Assembly: GCA_015243575.1 (NCBI GenBank)
Contig: CP042469.1
Location: forward strand, 248,001-312,000
Direction: 5' to 3'
Length of the DNA: 64,000 nucleotides
Source of the DNA: Clostridiales bacterium
GTDB taxonomy: Bacteria; Bacillota; Clostridia; Peptostreptococcales; Anaerovoracaceae
Made by a program: the position numbers and the translations under genes. The notes under the pieces were generated by a model. That model was not told the origin of the DNA. It did no database searches and worked only from the letters and a program-made list of their open reading frames with translations. Shown here in pieces: positions 1 to 9,197 of the stretch (within the stretch, counting starts at the first letter, position 1; each line of letters starts with the position of its first letter).

Positions 1-482
1 TTTGTGATATTGGGCTTTAGAGCTTTTTGTGCAATTCCGTCGTTAATGAAATGATCAAGCATATCGATGCCCGGATTAGAAGGCTTAGTATTGTGAGAAC
101 CAGCCATTTTATTGGAAAATATGACATTTGTCCCACTGTACATAATCGCTTTTGACATTTCAGGTTCACTGCAAAGACTCATAATAAAGACCTTCAAAAT
201 GTTGCTCATTCGCTGATCTATGGAATGCGCATTCGTGGTATTTATAATATCTGCAGCATTGCTCTCAACTTTACCATAAAGATCGTTGGACATATCCGTA
301 ATGATTTCTGCTTTATCTTTGTAATAAAGGTAAATGGTAGTGGGAGAATATTCAATTTTAGAAGCGATCTTTCTTAGCGACAATTTTTCGTAGCCCTCTT
401 GTTGGATCAGTGTAATGGCAGCAGCCTTAATCCTCTTTTTCATCTCAACTTTCTCAATATCACGGCGTTCTTTAATTCCCAT
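1..482 (-). CDS. TetR family regulator (partial, 3' end outside window)
   Basis: This minus-strand reading frame begins with ATG at 482 and stays open to base 1, so only the first 160 or so residues are present. An AAGGAT ribosome site lies just upstream. Residues 15-62 form a TetR-type helix-turn-helix: the part around LSLRKIASKIEYS and TTIYLYYKDKAEI is typical of the DNA-recognition helix and following tyrosine motif. The remainder is the variable ligand-binding region and names no ligand. A perfect palindrome 30 bp upstream (513-527) is a likely autoregulatory operator. The divergent neighbour encodes a DUF3786 protein. The family is secure; the target genes are unknown and may lie left of the window. 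Confidence 0.85.
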   Translation of the reverse strand, partial: MGIKERRDIEKVEMKKRIKAAAITLIQQEGYEKLSLRKIASKIEYSPTTIYLYYKDKAEIITDMSNDLYGKVESNAADIINTTNAHSIDQRMSNILKVFIMSLCSEPEMSKAIMYSGTNVIFSNKMAGSHNTKPSNPGIDMLDHFINDGIAQKALKPNIT

Positions 483-512
483 ATAACCATCCTTATTAAC
501 GGTGTTAATTTT

Positions 513-527
513 AATTACAATGTAATT
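513..527. promoter_or_regulatory. Palindromic operator candidate for the TetR gene
   Basis: A perfect 7-1-7 palindrome (AATTACA-A-TGTAATT) lies directly upstream of the TetR start. TetR proteins commonly repress their own promoter through such sites. The assignment rests on position and symmetry only. Confidence 0.5.
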
Positions 528-619
528 ATGCTTTCATATTTGTGGTAAGTCAACAGGATTTTCTCTAGTATTTTATCTCTAGCGCCGAATTTACATGGTA
601 TTGGGCAACTAAATTTTTA

Positions 620-650
620 TTGTACGATGCTGAGAGCGTAATGGTATAAT
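620..650 (+). promoter_or_regulatory. Possible sigma-A promoter of the DUF3786 gene
   Basis: TTGTAC (620-625) and a consensus TATAAT (645-650) are separated by 19 bp, slightly long for sigma-A, and lie 28 bp before the start codon of the next gene. The -10 box is good; the -35 box is weak. Confidence 0.4.
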
Positions 651-677
651 AAGGAAAAAGATCGGAAGGGGCAAACC

Positions 678-1304
678 ATGCAGACCAACTACAAAATCGC
701 CTATGATAAAGGCTGGCAGGAGTTGAAAGCGAGAATCCCCAGTGAGGTTGCCTTCAGGCGGAGGGTTCTTTTTGATGAAGTGAAACAGCAATTTACAATA
801 AGGTTCTTTCATGATGAATATTTGTTAGACTGGGAACAAGAAACCGTCAGGAAAATATCTGACGGTCAGGACGCTGAGATCATAGCAGCTATTATTATAT
901 TGAACTATCTTTCTTATTCTGCTTTGTGCCCGGAGGTTAGCAGCAGCTGGGTGTCACTGAAAGACATTCCTAATGGGGGAGCCCTATTCTTTCCTGCCTT
1001 TCGTAAAAATTCCATAGATGTGCTCATTCAAAGCTTTGGCAAATCTTCCAGTCTTCTACTGCTCTGCGGAGCAAGGATGGGAGGCGTATCGGCACCCATG
1101 GGAAGTGTTTCAATGGTGTTTCAGGCATTGCCAATGATTCCGATCTGCGTGGTTCTTTGGGAAGGCGACGAGGAAGTCAGCGCCAACGCGACCCTCCTAT
1201 ATCAGCCTTCTGTTTCGGATTTGCTGCATATCGAAAGTCTTATCGGTCTTGGGATGCATCTGGTGGATCAGCTGAAAAAGCTGGCTGACGAACAGCCTCT
1301 ATAG
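678..1304 (+). CDS. DUF3786 domain protein
   Basis: A 208-residue cytoplasmic protein starting at ATG 678 behind GGAAGGGG. Features that recall DUF3786 are the N-terminal block ending near YLSYSAL, a GGALFFPAFR segment around residues 98-107, and a C-terminal stretch PMIPICVVLWEGDEE near residue 155. The family is common in anaerobes (clostridia, acetogens, methanogens), often near corrinoid or Fe-S redox genes, but its biochemical role is unknown to me. No membrane segment or metal-binding cysteine cluster is visible. It appears to be monocistronic, with a 258-bp gap to the MarR gene that carries the MarR operator. Confidence 0.7.
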   Translation: MQTNYKIAYDKGWQELKARIPSEVAFRRRVLFDEVKQQFTIRFFHDEYLLDWEQETVRKISDGQDAEIIAAIIILNYLSYSALCPEVSSSWVSLKDIPNGGALFFPAFRKNSIDVLIQSFGKSSSLLLLCGARMGGVSAPMGSVSMVFQALPMIPICVVLWEGDEEVSANATLLYQPSVSDLLHIESLIGLGMHLVDQLKKLADEQPL

Positions 1305-1492
1305 AACGGGGAAAATCGCTCATAGGGTCTTTTTCTTCTGTTTGGGGACCTCGCTTCGGAACTCTACTTTTTACAAATCTGCAAAATTCAACTCTCTTCC
1401 ACTTGCTGAACTGCAGGTTTTCAATCTCGTCGTTCACCAATCCATATTGACCAGCCCCTTGTTCCGTGATAGAATGCGAAATGTTCAATGGT

Positions 1493-1516
1493 AAATAGTT
1501 TAATGATAAACTATTT
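1493..1516. promoter_or_regulatory. Operator palindrome upstream of marR/MFS operon
   Basis: A perfect 10-4-10 inverted repeat (AAATAGTTTA-atga-TAAACTATTT) lies 47 bp before the MarR start codon. MarR dimers bind AT-rich palindromes of this size, so this is the expected autorepression site of the marR-MFS unit. A further AACTATTAAA half-like site follows at 1524-1533. Confidence 0.6.
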
Positions 1517-1562
1517 GATGCAGAACTATTAAATACTCGTTTACAAATGAGGAGGAGCATAG

Positions 1563-1988
1563 ATGACAGAGCAAGAAAAACTTATTAAACTGTTTCATAC
1601 AATTCTGAAAAGAATGAAAAAAGAGTGGAATCATCAGATTCAGGGAATCAGCCATTCCCAATACCTCATCTTAAGCAGCCTGAATCACTCAGGTCCTCAA
1701 AAGGCAGCTCAGCTGGCTGAATTGACTCAGAATACACCGGGTGCAATTACCAGCGCCACAGATAAGCTGGTATCAGAGGGTTACGCTATGCGCAAAGGAG
1801 ATGAAGGAGATCGAAGGGTTGTTTATCTGGAAATTACTGATAAGGGGCGAGAACTGGCTAATTCGCTGAGTGAAGCTCTTAATGAGGTTACAATGAATTT
1901 TTTTCAGGGTCTTCCGGAGGAAGATATCCAGCACTTGATACGAATTTACAATAAGATATCCGAAAACCTTGATCAGTGTAAGGGTTGA
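1563..1988 (+). CDS. MarR family transcriptional regulator
   Basis: A 141-residue protein with the compact MarR winged-helix fold. The first helices (residues 1-40) carry SQYLILSSLN. The recognition region is at about residues 53-77 (AAQLAELTQNTPGAITSATDKLVSEG), followed by the wing with the conserved DEGDRRVVYLEIT segment. The start ATG 1563 follows GAGGAGGAG. It is the first gene of a two-gene unit with the MFS exporter 84 bp downstream. This is the usual arrangement in which the regulator represses the pump until a drug or phenolic ligand binds. The palindrome at 1493-1516 is the probable operator. Confidence 0.9.
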   Translation: MTEQEKLIKLFHTILKRMKKEWNHQIQGISHSQYLILSSLNHSGPQKAAQLAELTQNTPGAITSATDKLVSEGYAMRKGDEGDRRVVYLEITDKGRELANSLSEALNEVTMNFFQGLPEEDIQHLIRIYNKISENLDQCKG

Positions 1989-2072
1989 AAAGCAGAAGGA
2001 TGACAGTTCAAAACATGGGAGCTTTAGCACTGTGGTATTGATACAAAACACAGCTTTATGGAGGCAAAATAG

Positions 2073-3701
2073 ATGGAACATTTAACTTATCAGCGCAAGG
2101 TTACGATCATGGCGGCGATCATTGCGGCCATGTTCTTTGCATCGATCAATCAAACCATCGTCGGTGTGGCTCTTCCTCGGATCATTGCCAAGCTTGGCGG
2201 AATGGATTATTATTCATGGATTATTACCATATATTTTCTAACGACGACTATTGCAACGATTCTGGTTGGGAAGCTATCAGATATTTATGGACGGAAGAAT
2301 TTTATTCTGGCTGGAATCGTGATTTTTATGACAGGGGCATTTCTTGCCGGCACCGCCGGGAATATTTTTCATCTGATCATTTATAGAGGCATTCAGGGAA
2401 CCGGCGCAGGTATCATTATGGCAACAGCTTTTACTGCTATCGGTGATCTGTTCTCTCCCCGGGAACGTGGACGATGGTCGGGGCTGATGAGCGCCGTCTT
2501 TGGAATGTCAAGCGTTCTTGGGCCCGGTCTGGGGGGATATGTTGTTGAACATTTGGAGTGGCACTGGGTCTTCTGGATTTTCCTTCCCCTTGGCTTCATT
2601 GCTTTTTTCATGATCCTTTTTCTGTTTCCGAAAGTGGAACGGCAGGAAGCTCAATCCATCGATTACGCCGGATCTCTGATTCTGACACTGATTATTATTT
2701 CTATTCTGCTTGCATTTTCCTGGGCAGGAAGCAAATATCCATGGAGCTCACCTGTGATCCTCGGGCTCTTTTCCTTTGCGGCTGCAGCGCTTGTATGCTT
2801 CCTGCTTGTTGAAAACAGAGCGAAAACGCCGGTTCTCCCGCTATCGATATTCCGGGAAAGTGCAGTTACGATTTCCAATATCATCAGTTTTATCATGAAC
2901 GCTGGAATGATGGGAGCATTGATGTATATGCCGCTCTACGTACAAGGGGTTATGGGTATCTCGCCAACGTATGCGGGATACGTCACCATGCCTTTGTCAC
3001 TTTGCATGCTTGCCACAAGTGCCTACGCAGGCCGATACATGACGAATACCGGCAGGTATAAGAAACTGGCACTCATTGGCATGGTTGTCATGGTGCTCGG
3101 CATGTTTCTGATGGTGATCATGGATGATATCCCCGTTGCGGTACTCAGCATGATTATTTTTGGTTTGGGGCTGGGACTTGGAATGCCTGTGTTTATGATG
3201 GCTGTTCAAAATGCGGTGGATTCCAAGGATTTGGGCGTTGCTACAGCTTCGGTTCAGTTGTTCCGAAACCTGGGAAGTACCATTGGAATTTCGGTTATGG
3301 GGACTGTTCTCACCGCCAGCATCACGAGCAAAATGAACTTGATGGTTTCAAAGAGCAGCAGTCTAATGAATACAGATCTGGAACCAGAAACCTTCCATGG
3401 ACTGATGAAATTGATGGACCCCCAGCTTCTACTGGATCAGCCCAAGCTGGCTGAAATTCGAGACGGACTCTCCGGGCAGGCATTGCCGGTTTTTGATCAG
3501 CTGCTGGAAACGTTGAAGCATGCACTGTCTGTCTCCCTTTCCAACGTATTTCTGACAGGCACTGTCGTTCTCGGGATCGCTTTCATTCTAACCTTTTTCT
3601 TACAAGAAATCCCACTGCGCACCACTGTTCATAAAGAAAGCAAAACAAAATCAGAAAGTAATTTTACATATGGACACAGAAAGGATATATCTGGTTGCTA
3701 A
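2073..3701 (+). CDS. MFS transporter, DHA2 (EmrB/QacA) drug:H+ antiporter
   Basis: A 542-residue integral membrane protein with about 14 predicted transmembrane helices. It carries the MFS motif A (GKLSDIYGRKNF, about residues 66-77) and the motif C-like GPGLGGYVVE region near residue 150, both typical of the 14-TMS DHA2 subfamily. A 60-70 residue loop near residues 425-475 precedes the last helix, as in EmrB/MdtD-type pumps. It most likely exports drugs or toxic organic compounds using the proton gradient. It follows MarR and is followed 21 bp later by a two-component system, so the four genes may be partly cotranscribed. The substrate cannot be read from the sequence. Confidence 0.9.
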   Translation: MEHLTYQRKVTIMAAIIAAMFFASINQTIVGVALPRIIAKLGGMDYYSWIITIYFLTTTIATILVGKLSDIYGRKNFILAGIVIFMTGAFLAGTAGNIFHLIIYRGIQGTGAGIIMATAFTAIGDLFSPRERGRWSGLMSAVFGMSSVLGPGLGGYVVEHLEWHWVFWIFLPLGFIAFFMILFLFPKVERQEAQSIDYAGSLILTLIIISILLAFSWAGSKYPWSSPVILGLFSFAAAALVCFLLVENRAKTPVLPLSIFRESAVTISNIISFIMNAGMMGALMYMPLYVQGVMGISPTYAGYVTMPLSLCMLATSAYAGRYMTNTGRYKKLALIGMVVMVLGMFLMVIMDDIPVAVLSMIIFGLGLGLGMPVFMMAVQNAVDSKDLGVATASVQLFRNLGSTIGISVMGTVLTASITSKMNLMVSKSSSLMNTDLEPETFHGLMKLMDPQLLLDQPKLAEIRDGLSGQALPVFDQLLETLKHALSVSLSNVFLTGTVVLGIAFILTFFLQEIPLRTTVHKESKTKSESNFTYGHRKDISGC

Positions 3702-3722
3702 ACTGTCTTTGGAGGTGAAACA

Positions 3723-4400
3723 ATGGCTTTTCGTATGCTGCTTGTTGAAGACGACCCGGAGATTCGGGAGATCATAACAGATTATTTTACAGAGAAAGGG
3801 CAAGGAGTATTTCAGACAGAGACTGCTTCTGCTGGTGAAGAGGGTTGGAACAAATGCATCGGCAGAGAATATGATCTGGTGATTCTCGATGTTATGCTTC
3901 CGGAGCTGGACGGCTTTACCTTGTGCAGAGAACTGAGAAAGACCAGCGATGTTCCCATCGTCTTCTTAACAGCAAGACACAGCGAGGAGGACCGTCTGCA
4001 CGGTTACCGTCTGGGCTGTGATGATTATATTGTGAAGCCATTTTCTCTCGCGGAACTATATGCGAAATCCTCCGCCTTGATCAAGCGTGCCAAGGGCACT
4101 GTCCGAAGTGAAACCATTGTTGCAGGAAGCATCCGTCTCAATCCGTATCGATGCACCGTCTTCGCAGGGGATGCTGAAGTGAATTTGGCGCCGATGGAAT
4201 TTGCAATTTTGAAAATACTGATGGAAAACAAAGGGCGTACCATCAGCCGGGAACACATTTTGATCAGGATTTGGGGGTATGATTTTGACGGAAATGACAG
4301 GGTAGTGGACAATCACGTAAAGAAGCTTCGCAAAGCCCTCGGTCATGCATCCGGTCAAATCAAAACAGTTTTCAAAAAAGGGTATCGATTGGAGGAATGA
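3723..4400 (+). CDS. OmpR/PhoB family response regulator
   Basis: 225 residues starting after TTTGGAGGTGAAACA. The N-terminal receiver domain (residues 1-118) has the acidic pocket E9-D10-D11, phospho-acceptor D56 (ILDVMLPE) and the VKPF lysine. The C-terminal winged-helix domain (about 130-225) has the OmpR-type signature with VDNHVKKLRKAL near residue 197. It regulates transcription after phosphorylation by the kinase that starts 3 bp downstream. Because it lies just behind a MarR/MFS pair, a role in membrane or antimicrobial stress is plausible but only inferred. Confidence 0.93.
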   Translation: MAFRMLLVEDDPEIREIITDYFTEKGQGVFQTETASAGEEGWNKCIGREYDLVILDVMLPELDGFTLCRELRKTSDVPIVFLTARHSEEDRLHGYRLGCDDYIVKPFSLAELYAKSSALIKRAKGTVRSETIVAGSIRLNPYRCTVFAGDAEVNLAPMEFAILKILMENKGRTISREHILIRIWGYDFDGNDRVVDNHVKKLRKALGHASGQIKTVFKKGYRLEE

Positions 4401-4403
4401 GAG

Positions 4404-6143
4404 ATGAAACAAAAGGGGAAAAGATCGATTTATTTTAGGACGTTTGCTGCCATGACGGCGATCTATCTTGTGCTGATGACTGCGTTCAGCATCTTTCTGG
4501 TCCGTCAGGAAGTAAAAGTCAATGGGCTTGAGCTTGGAGCCTTGGGCGTACAGGCAAACTACCAAGTTGGGGAAATTTTGGCACAGCATTTGGACAATGA
4601 CGAGAACCTTGTGAATTTCCCTGCCATCCGAAAGGACTTTATCAATAAGTCCTTTTTTTTAGGGGGAACACAGGCGGAGATTGCTGTATTCTCAGGAAAT
4701 TTTGAACCTATCGTGGTGCCGAACGATTACTGGATCTGTAACTATACGGAATCTACCGATGGGACAAGACATTATACCGGGTATGCGTACCTGAATCTGA
4801 ATGATTGGTTTGACGAAAAGACTGTCCGCGAGCTGGAGAAGTATTACAAAGCAAGACCCAAGGCGCAGAAGGCCGGGGATCTTACGGAATATTCAATTGA
4901 ATTATCCGGGTTCTGGCTTGACAATGAGATGGTGATCCCAGAGAAAATCGGAATTACCCCAATGTATGCCTCCGGTTTTAATGAAGAGGGCGATGTGAAC
5001 TCGGCCAGCGGCACGAAGCGGGAAGATTTGACCTATCGTACTGATTATATCAACACCAAAGAGCTTCCCTATTTCAAAGATGGAGGCATCCTGCCTGAGT
5101 CTTACGATATGGCGACAAGCGGAACCCGGAAAGCCCTCAGAGAAATGGTTTCGGATCCGGTAAGGCTGGAAAAGGCAGCAGCAACAGCTGACGGCTTCTC
5201 TTCTATTGAGCGAGTAAAAGGTGCGGTATATCGTTACTATTGCGTGATCCCGTATGAAAACACTGTAACTGATACTGAAAACGGGGATGGCCTTTACAGT
5301 ACTGCATGGACGGTGATTGCACGGGATGTGGATATTCTGGAATACTGCGGAGACACGATGGCCTTTGTATGGGGAAGCTGCCTGATTATTTTTTTTGCAG
5401 CGGCGTTTATTCTGTCATCTCAACTATATAAGACCTATCAAAAGGAGGAAGCCATCCAGTGGCTCAGGCGAGAGACGGCGAACGCCATGGCACATGACCT
5501 GAAAACACCGCTGAGCATTCTGTCGGGCTATGCGCAGAATCTGATGGAACAGATCAACAGTGAGAAGCGCGTCAGGTATGCGGAAGGAATTCAGGCCAAT
5601 GTGGAGAGAATGGATAAGATTCTGCGTGAGATGCTTGAAATGACCCGAATGGAGGGAGATAAGCCCCAGCTGAATCTGGAAGAAATCTCTTTGCGATTGC
5701 TGACCTTTGAGATTTTAAACCGCTATGGGGGGGCCTGCGAGGAAAAGGGTATTGAGCCGAAGGTCACAGGAGATGGGATGGTAACAGGAGATCGGCTTTT
5801 GCTGTTGCGTGTCGTTGATAACTTTTTTATCAATGCTTTGGATCATACGCCGGACAAGGGAAACATCCGAATCACCATCACTGACCAAACTTTTGAACTG
5901 TTCAACAGCGGCAGCCACATCGACGATACAAAGCTGGAAGCGATCTGGGAGCCCTATGTTAAGGGTGATGGGTCCCGCGGGGCAACCAAGGGAACAGGCC
6001 TCGGTCTTTCCATTGTCCGTTCTGTTCTGGAGCTGCACCACTTCTCTTATAGGGCGGAAAACCGGGAAAATGGTGTTGCTTTCCTGTTCGAATATGCAGA
6101 TTCTGTGAAAAGTAAAGAGAAGCGCAGGAAAGCCAAAGGATAA
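4404..6143 (+). CDS. Membrane sensor histidine kinase
   Basis: 579 residues. One transmembrane helix is near residues 12-32. It is followed by a large extracytoplasmic sensor domain of about 285 residues with no recognisable family, and a second helix near 320-342. The HisKA motif MAHDLKTPLS carries phospho-acceptor H364. The ATP-binding domain has an N-box near FFINALDHT and a GTGLGLSIV G2 box. The G1 region is weak: the usual DxGxG is replaced by FNSGSHI, as in several BceS/VanS-like kinases. The start follows GGAGGAATGAG at the end of the response regulator, so the two are translated together. The signal is unknown; the large outer domain suggests an extracellular ligand. Confidence 0.9.
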   Translation: MKQKGKRSIYFRTFAAMTAIYLVLMTAFSIFLVRQEVKVNGLELGALGVQANYQVGEILAQHLDNDENLVNFPAIRKDFINKSFFLGGTQAEIAVFSGNFEPIVVPNDYWICNYTESTDGTRHYTGYAYLNLNDWFDEKTVRELEKYYKARPKAQKAGDLTEYSIELSGFWLDNEMVIPEKIGITPMYASGFNEEGDVNSASGTKREDLTYRTDYINTKELPYFKDGGILPESYDMATSGTRKALREMVSDPVRLEKAAATADGFSSIERVKGAVYRYYCVIPYENTVTDTENGDGLYSTAWTVIARDVDILEYCGDTMAFVWGSCLIIFFAAAFILSSQLYKTYQKEEAIQWLRRETANAMAHDLKTPLSILSGYAQNLMEQINSEKRVRYAEGIQANVERMDKILREMLEMTRMEGDKPQLNLEEISLRLLTFEILNRYGGACEEKGIEPKVTGDGMVTGDRLLLLRVVDNFFINALDHTPDKGNIRITITDQTFELFNSGSHIDDTKLEAIWEPYVKGDGSRGATKGTGLGLSIVRSVLELHHFSYRAENRENGVAFLFEYADSVKSKEKRRKAKG

Positions 6144-6251
6144 GGGGTAAGGCATCTTCCAAGCAAATTTTAGCAGTGCAGATTTGCAGAATGGGGAATG
6201 ACAAAACCGGAAAAATGTAGTACGATAGTAGCATCGGTAGGCAGGCAATCT

Positions 6252-6300
6252 GCGGCCGGCAAAGGTAAATTTCTATGTGCCTTTGCTCGCCGCTTTTCTT
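6252..6300 (+). terminator. Terminator after the two-component operon
   Basis: A 14-bp GC-rich stem with two internal mismatches (arms 6252-6265 and 6280-6293) is followed by TTTTCTT. It separates the histidine kinase from the secreted glycosidase-like gene. Confidence 0.6.
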
Positions 6301-6379
6301 ATGATAAAGCTTGCTGACAATGAAGATAGAAATAAGAACAGCAAAGAAATCAGCAAAAATTTTAGTGAGGTATGGGATA

Positions 6380-8071
6380 ATGAACAAAGTACGAAAACAG
6401 GGGTTTGGTTCGAAAGGCGTTCTTGCTGCCGCAATGCTGCTATTGATTTCCGCATTTTGCGTTTATCCGTGGTGGGAGACTTCTGCAATGGGAGAATCGG
6501 ATATCAAGGTGAAGATAGACGGTGAGACGGTGGTCTTTCAGAGCGGATATGGCGAACCTTTCATTGATGCAAACAACAGAACTCTGGTTCCTGTCCGGGG
6601 AGCGCTTGAGGCATTCGGAGCAATGGTGTCCTGGGATGAGGCAAACAGCATGGTCATCGTAGAAAAAGACCGTACTATGGTAAAAGTACCCATTGGAAAT
6701 GCAGCGATCATCGTAAATGGCGTATCAGTAATGAACGATACGGCTGCGGTGATCCAAAATGAGCGGACCTATTTGCCGATCAGGGCGGTGTTTGAGGCAT
6801 TTGGAGCAGGCGTCTCCTGGGATGACAGCAACCGCTCTGTTGTTGTGAATTCCGACGGAAGCGGTTCTGATAATAACTCTGGAAGCGGTACAAACCAGCC
6901 TGCAGTACCGGGAAGCACGGGCAATCATTCAGGCAGCAGCGCAGATGATAAAGAGATGAGAGCGATGTGGATTTCCTACCTTGAGTACATGGAAATGCCA
7001 AAGAACGAAGCGGGGTTCAAAGCGGCTGTCGATAAGATGTTTGATCGCAGCGTTGAGCTTGGGATGAATGCGGTGATCGTCCATGTGCGTTCCCATAGTG
7101 ACGCCATGTATCCCTCAGCCTATTATCCATGGTCCATCTTCGCAAGCGGCACTCAGGGGATTGATCCGGGATATGATCCGCTGGCATATATGGTTTCTGC
7201 AGCTCACAGCAGAGGGCTTGAATTCCATGCATGGCTGAATCCTTACAGGGTGACAGGATACGGAACTTACTGGAACCAGACTGCAGCAAGCAATCCGGTC
7301 AGGATCTGGCAGTCTGACGGCGATCCTGCCAATGATCGATGGGCGCTGTTACATAAAGGAGAATATTACCTCAATCCATCGGTTCCAGAAGCCAGAGCAC
7401 TGGTGATAAACGGAATCAAAGAAATTGTAGAAAACTACGATGTAGATGGAATCCATTTCGACGATTACTTTTATCCTACCGTCAACGACAAGGACGCTTC
7501 CCTTTGTTTTGATAAACCAGAATATGATGCATCAGGAAGCAGCATGAGTATTGCGGACTGGCGCCGCAATAATGTGAATCTTCTGGTGAAGGATATTTAT
7601 TCCGCAGTCAAGCAGATCAATCCCAAGGTGGAGTTTGGGATCAGTCCAGCGGGCAACGTGGACAATCTCAGAAGGAATGATTCCTACTTTGTAGATATTG
7701 ATACATGGATGTCAAAATCCGGTTATATCGATTACATTATGCCGCAGCTTTACTGGGGCTTTGAGAGAAAGGATTCCTCTGGCAATGTGGCTGCTTATGC
7801 TTATGAAAACAATCTGAATACATGGATCAAGCTTGCGGCAAAAGGGGATGTGAAACTTTTTGTCGGTCTGAATATGGCCAATGCGGGGTGTAATGTTTCT
7901 GATAACAACCAGGTTTCGGAGTGGCTGCGTTACAATGACATCATTGCCAGACAGGTTCTTGCAGCTCGTGCAACAGGAAAAGTTGACGGCTTTGCATTTT
8001 TTAGATATGCAATGTTTAACAGCTCTGTTGCTAAGGGTGAAGTGGAAAATCTGGTGAAAGTTTGCAAATAA
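6380..8071 (+). CDS. Secreted GHL10 (DUF187) glycoside hydrolase-like protein with stalk domain
   Basis: 563 residues from ATG 6380, preceded by GTGAGG. An upstream in-frame start at 6311 would place 23 extra residues before a clear signal peptide, so it is less likely. After the signal peptide (about residues 1-36) come two copies of the copper-amine-oxidase N-terminal 'stalk' repeat (about 45-165). Each copy contains RTLVPVRG/RTYLPIRA and a following VSWD. A Ser/Gly/Asn linker and then a GHL10 (YngK-like) barrel of about 350 residues follow, with RAMWISYLEY, HAWLNPYR and DGIHFDDYFYP. The family is thought to act on cell-wall or surface glycans; the stalk domain is common in wall-associated clostridial proteins and does not imply copper oxidation here. 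Export to the cell surface is well supported; the exact substrate is not. Confidence 0.88.
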   Translation: MNKVRKQGFGSKGVLAAAMLLLISAFCVYPWWETSAMGESDIKVKIDGETVVFQSGYGEPFIDANNRTLVPVRGALEAFGAMVSWDEANSMVIVEKDRTMVKVPIGNAAIIVNGVSVMNDTAAVIQNERTYLPIRAVFEAFGAGVSWDDSNRSVVVNSDGSGSDNNSGSGTNQPAVPGSTGNHSGSSADDKEMRAMWISYLEYMEMPKNEAGFKAAVDKMFDRSVELGMNAVIVHVRSHSDAMYPSAYYPWSIFASGTQGIDPGYDPLAYMVSAAHSRGLEFHAWLNPYRVTGYGTYWNQTAASNPVRIWQSDGDPANDRWALLHKGEYYLNPSVPEARALVINGIKEIVENYDVDGIHFDDYFYPTVNDKDASLCFDKPEYDASGSSMSIADWRRNNVNLLVKDIYSAVKQINPKVEFGISPAGNVDNLRRNDSYFVDIDTWMSKSGYIDYIMPQLYWGFERKDSSGNVAAYAYENNLNTWIKLAAKGDVKLFVGLNMANAGCNVSDNNQVSEWLRYNDIIARQVLAARATGKVDGFAFFRYAMFNSSVAKGEVENLVKVCK

Positions 8072-8101
8072 TTCACGAACCAGTGGTGGAAAGGTCGGGA
8101 A

Positions 8102-9049
8102 ATGGAACAGATTAAAACAGTAACCCTGATTGGTCTCGGCGCTATGGGTGTGTTTTTTGCCCCAAAGCTAGATGCTTATTTGGGAAAAGGGAATTTCAGA
8201 GTGCTGGCTGGGGGAGCGCGCCGGGAGCGCCTTGAATCAACGGGCGTGATAGTAAACGGCATCAATCACCGATTTGCAGTTGTTGACCCGGAGAAAGAAG
8301 GTGATCCTGCAGACCTGATCATTATGGCCGTCAAAGATATGGGTCTTGATCAAGCGATCCTTGACATCAGAAATCAGGTGGGGCCAAGTACCCAGATCCT
8401 GTGTGTGATGAATGGAATTGACAGCGAGGAACGGGTTGCGGCTGTTTATGGCTGGGAACGGGTGCTTTACTCTTACATGCGAATTTCCATTGTCATGAAG
8501 GACGGAGTAGCAGACTTTAACCCTGAGGCAGGAAAGGTCCACTTTGGAGAAGCAAAGAATCTTGAGCTGACAGAGCGTGTCCTGGGAATCAAGGAGCTCT
8601 TTGACAACAGCGGCATAAAGTATGGTGTTGATGAGGACATGAAACGGGGAATGTGGTTTAAGTTTATGTGCAACATCGGAGAAAATATGACCTGCGCCAT
8701 GTTCGGCGTGCCCTTCGGATCGTTTCAGGTTAGCAGACATGCCAATGAAATCCGGTATCAAGCCATGAGAGAGGTCATTAAAATAGCCAATCGTCTGGGG
8801 ATTGCTCTGAGTCAGGAGGATATTGACCGTCAGGAGCATACGATTATGAACCTTCCCTTTGCAAACAAACCCTCTACATTGCAGGATCTGGAGAATGGAC
8901 GAAAAACAGAAGTTGAGATGTTTGCAGGCAAGATCGTGCGCCTGGGTGCTGAGCTTGGGATTGACACTCCGGTGAACTGGATGTATTATCACGGCATCAA
9001 ACTGCTGGAAGAAAAAAATAGTTTGATTTTTCATAAGAGAGAGATATGA
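8102..9049 (+). CDS. 2-dehydropantoate 2-reductase (ketopantoate reductase) family protein
   Basis: 315 residues, starting after GGAAAGGTCGGGAA. The N-terminal Rossmann motif GLGAMGVFFAPKL (about residues 11-23) binds NADP(H). The central KDMGLDQAI and GIDSEERVAA segments and the C-terminal helical domain with MRGMWFKFMCNIGENM match the ApbA/PanE family. PanE reduces ketopantoate to pantoate in coenzyme A synthesis. No other pantothenate gene is nearby, however, and Firmicutes carry several paralogs acting on other 2-oxo acids, so the substrate is open. It is transcribed alone and is closed by a hairpin overlapping its own stop codon. Confidence 0.85.
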   Translation: MEQIKTVTLIGLGAMGVFFAPKLDAYLGKGNFRVLAGGARRERLESTGVIVNGINHRFAVVDPEKEGDPADLIIMAVKDMGLDQAILDIRNQVGPSTQILCVMNGIDSEERVAAVYGWERVLYSYMRISIVMKDGVADFNPEAGKVHFGEAKNLELTERVLGIKELFDNSGIKYGVDEDMKRGMWFKFMCNIGENMTCAMFGVPFGSFQVSRHANEIRYQAMREVIKIANRLGIALSQEDIDRQEHTIMNLPFANKPSTLQDLENGRKTEVEMFAGKIVRLGAELGIDTPVNWMYYHGIKLLEEKNSLIFHKREI

Positions 9050-9073
9050 GTGGTATGCTCATATCTCTCTTTT
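9038..9073 (+). terminator. Rho-independent terminator overlapping the stop codon
   Basis: A perfect 13-bp stem (9038-9050 with 9058-9070) and 7-nt loop end in TTTT. The left arm contains the TGA stop of the reductase gene. Confidence 0.8.
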
Positions 9074-9121
9074 CACTGCGAAAGGAAATTATAAATTTTA
9101 AGACAGAAATGAAAAATAATA

Positions 9122-9173
9122 TTGACAAGGTGCCTATTAGATAATAATATAACAGTGTTATATAACGACGTTA
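9122..9173 (+). promoter_or_regulatory. Consensus promoter with two tandem TetR-type operators
   Basis: TTGACA (9122-9127), a 17-bp spacer and TAATAT (9145-9150) form a near-perfect sigma-A promoter. Two 11-bp palindromes follow, TAACA-G-TGTTA at 9150-9160 and TAACG-A-CGTTA at 9163-9173. Their centres are 13 bp apart, over the expected transcription start. This suggests steric repression by the TetR protein encoded immediately downstream. Confidence 0.75.
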
Positions 9174-9197
9174 CATTTTTTGAGGAAAGGGAAATGC

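Noticed and set aside
6252-6300. Riboswitch before the secreted glycosidase gene
   Set aside because: The fold is a simple hairpin with a T-tract; no c-di-GMP, cobalamin or other aptamer consensus was seen.
8237-9034. 265-codon minus-strand frame over the ketopantoate-reductase-like gene
   Set aside because: The plus-strand gene has clear motifs and a terminator; the antisense frame has neither.
9180-9197. TTG start for the TetR gene
   Set aside because: It would place the AGGAAAGGG ribosome site inside the coding region; ATG 9198 fits better.
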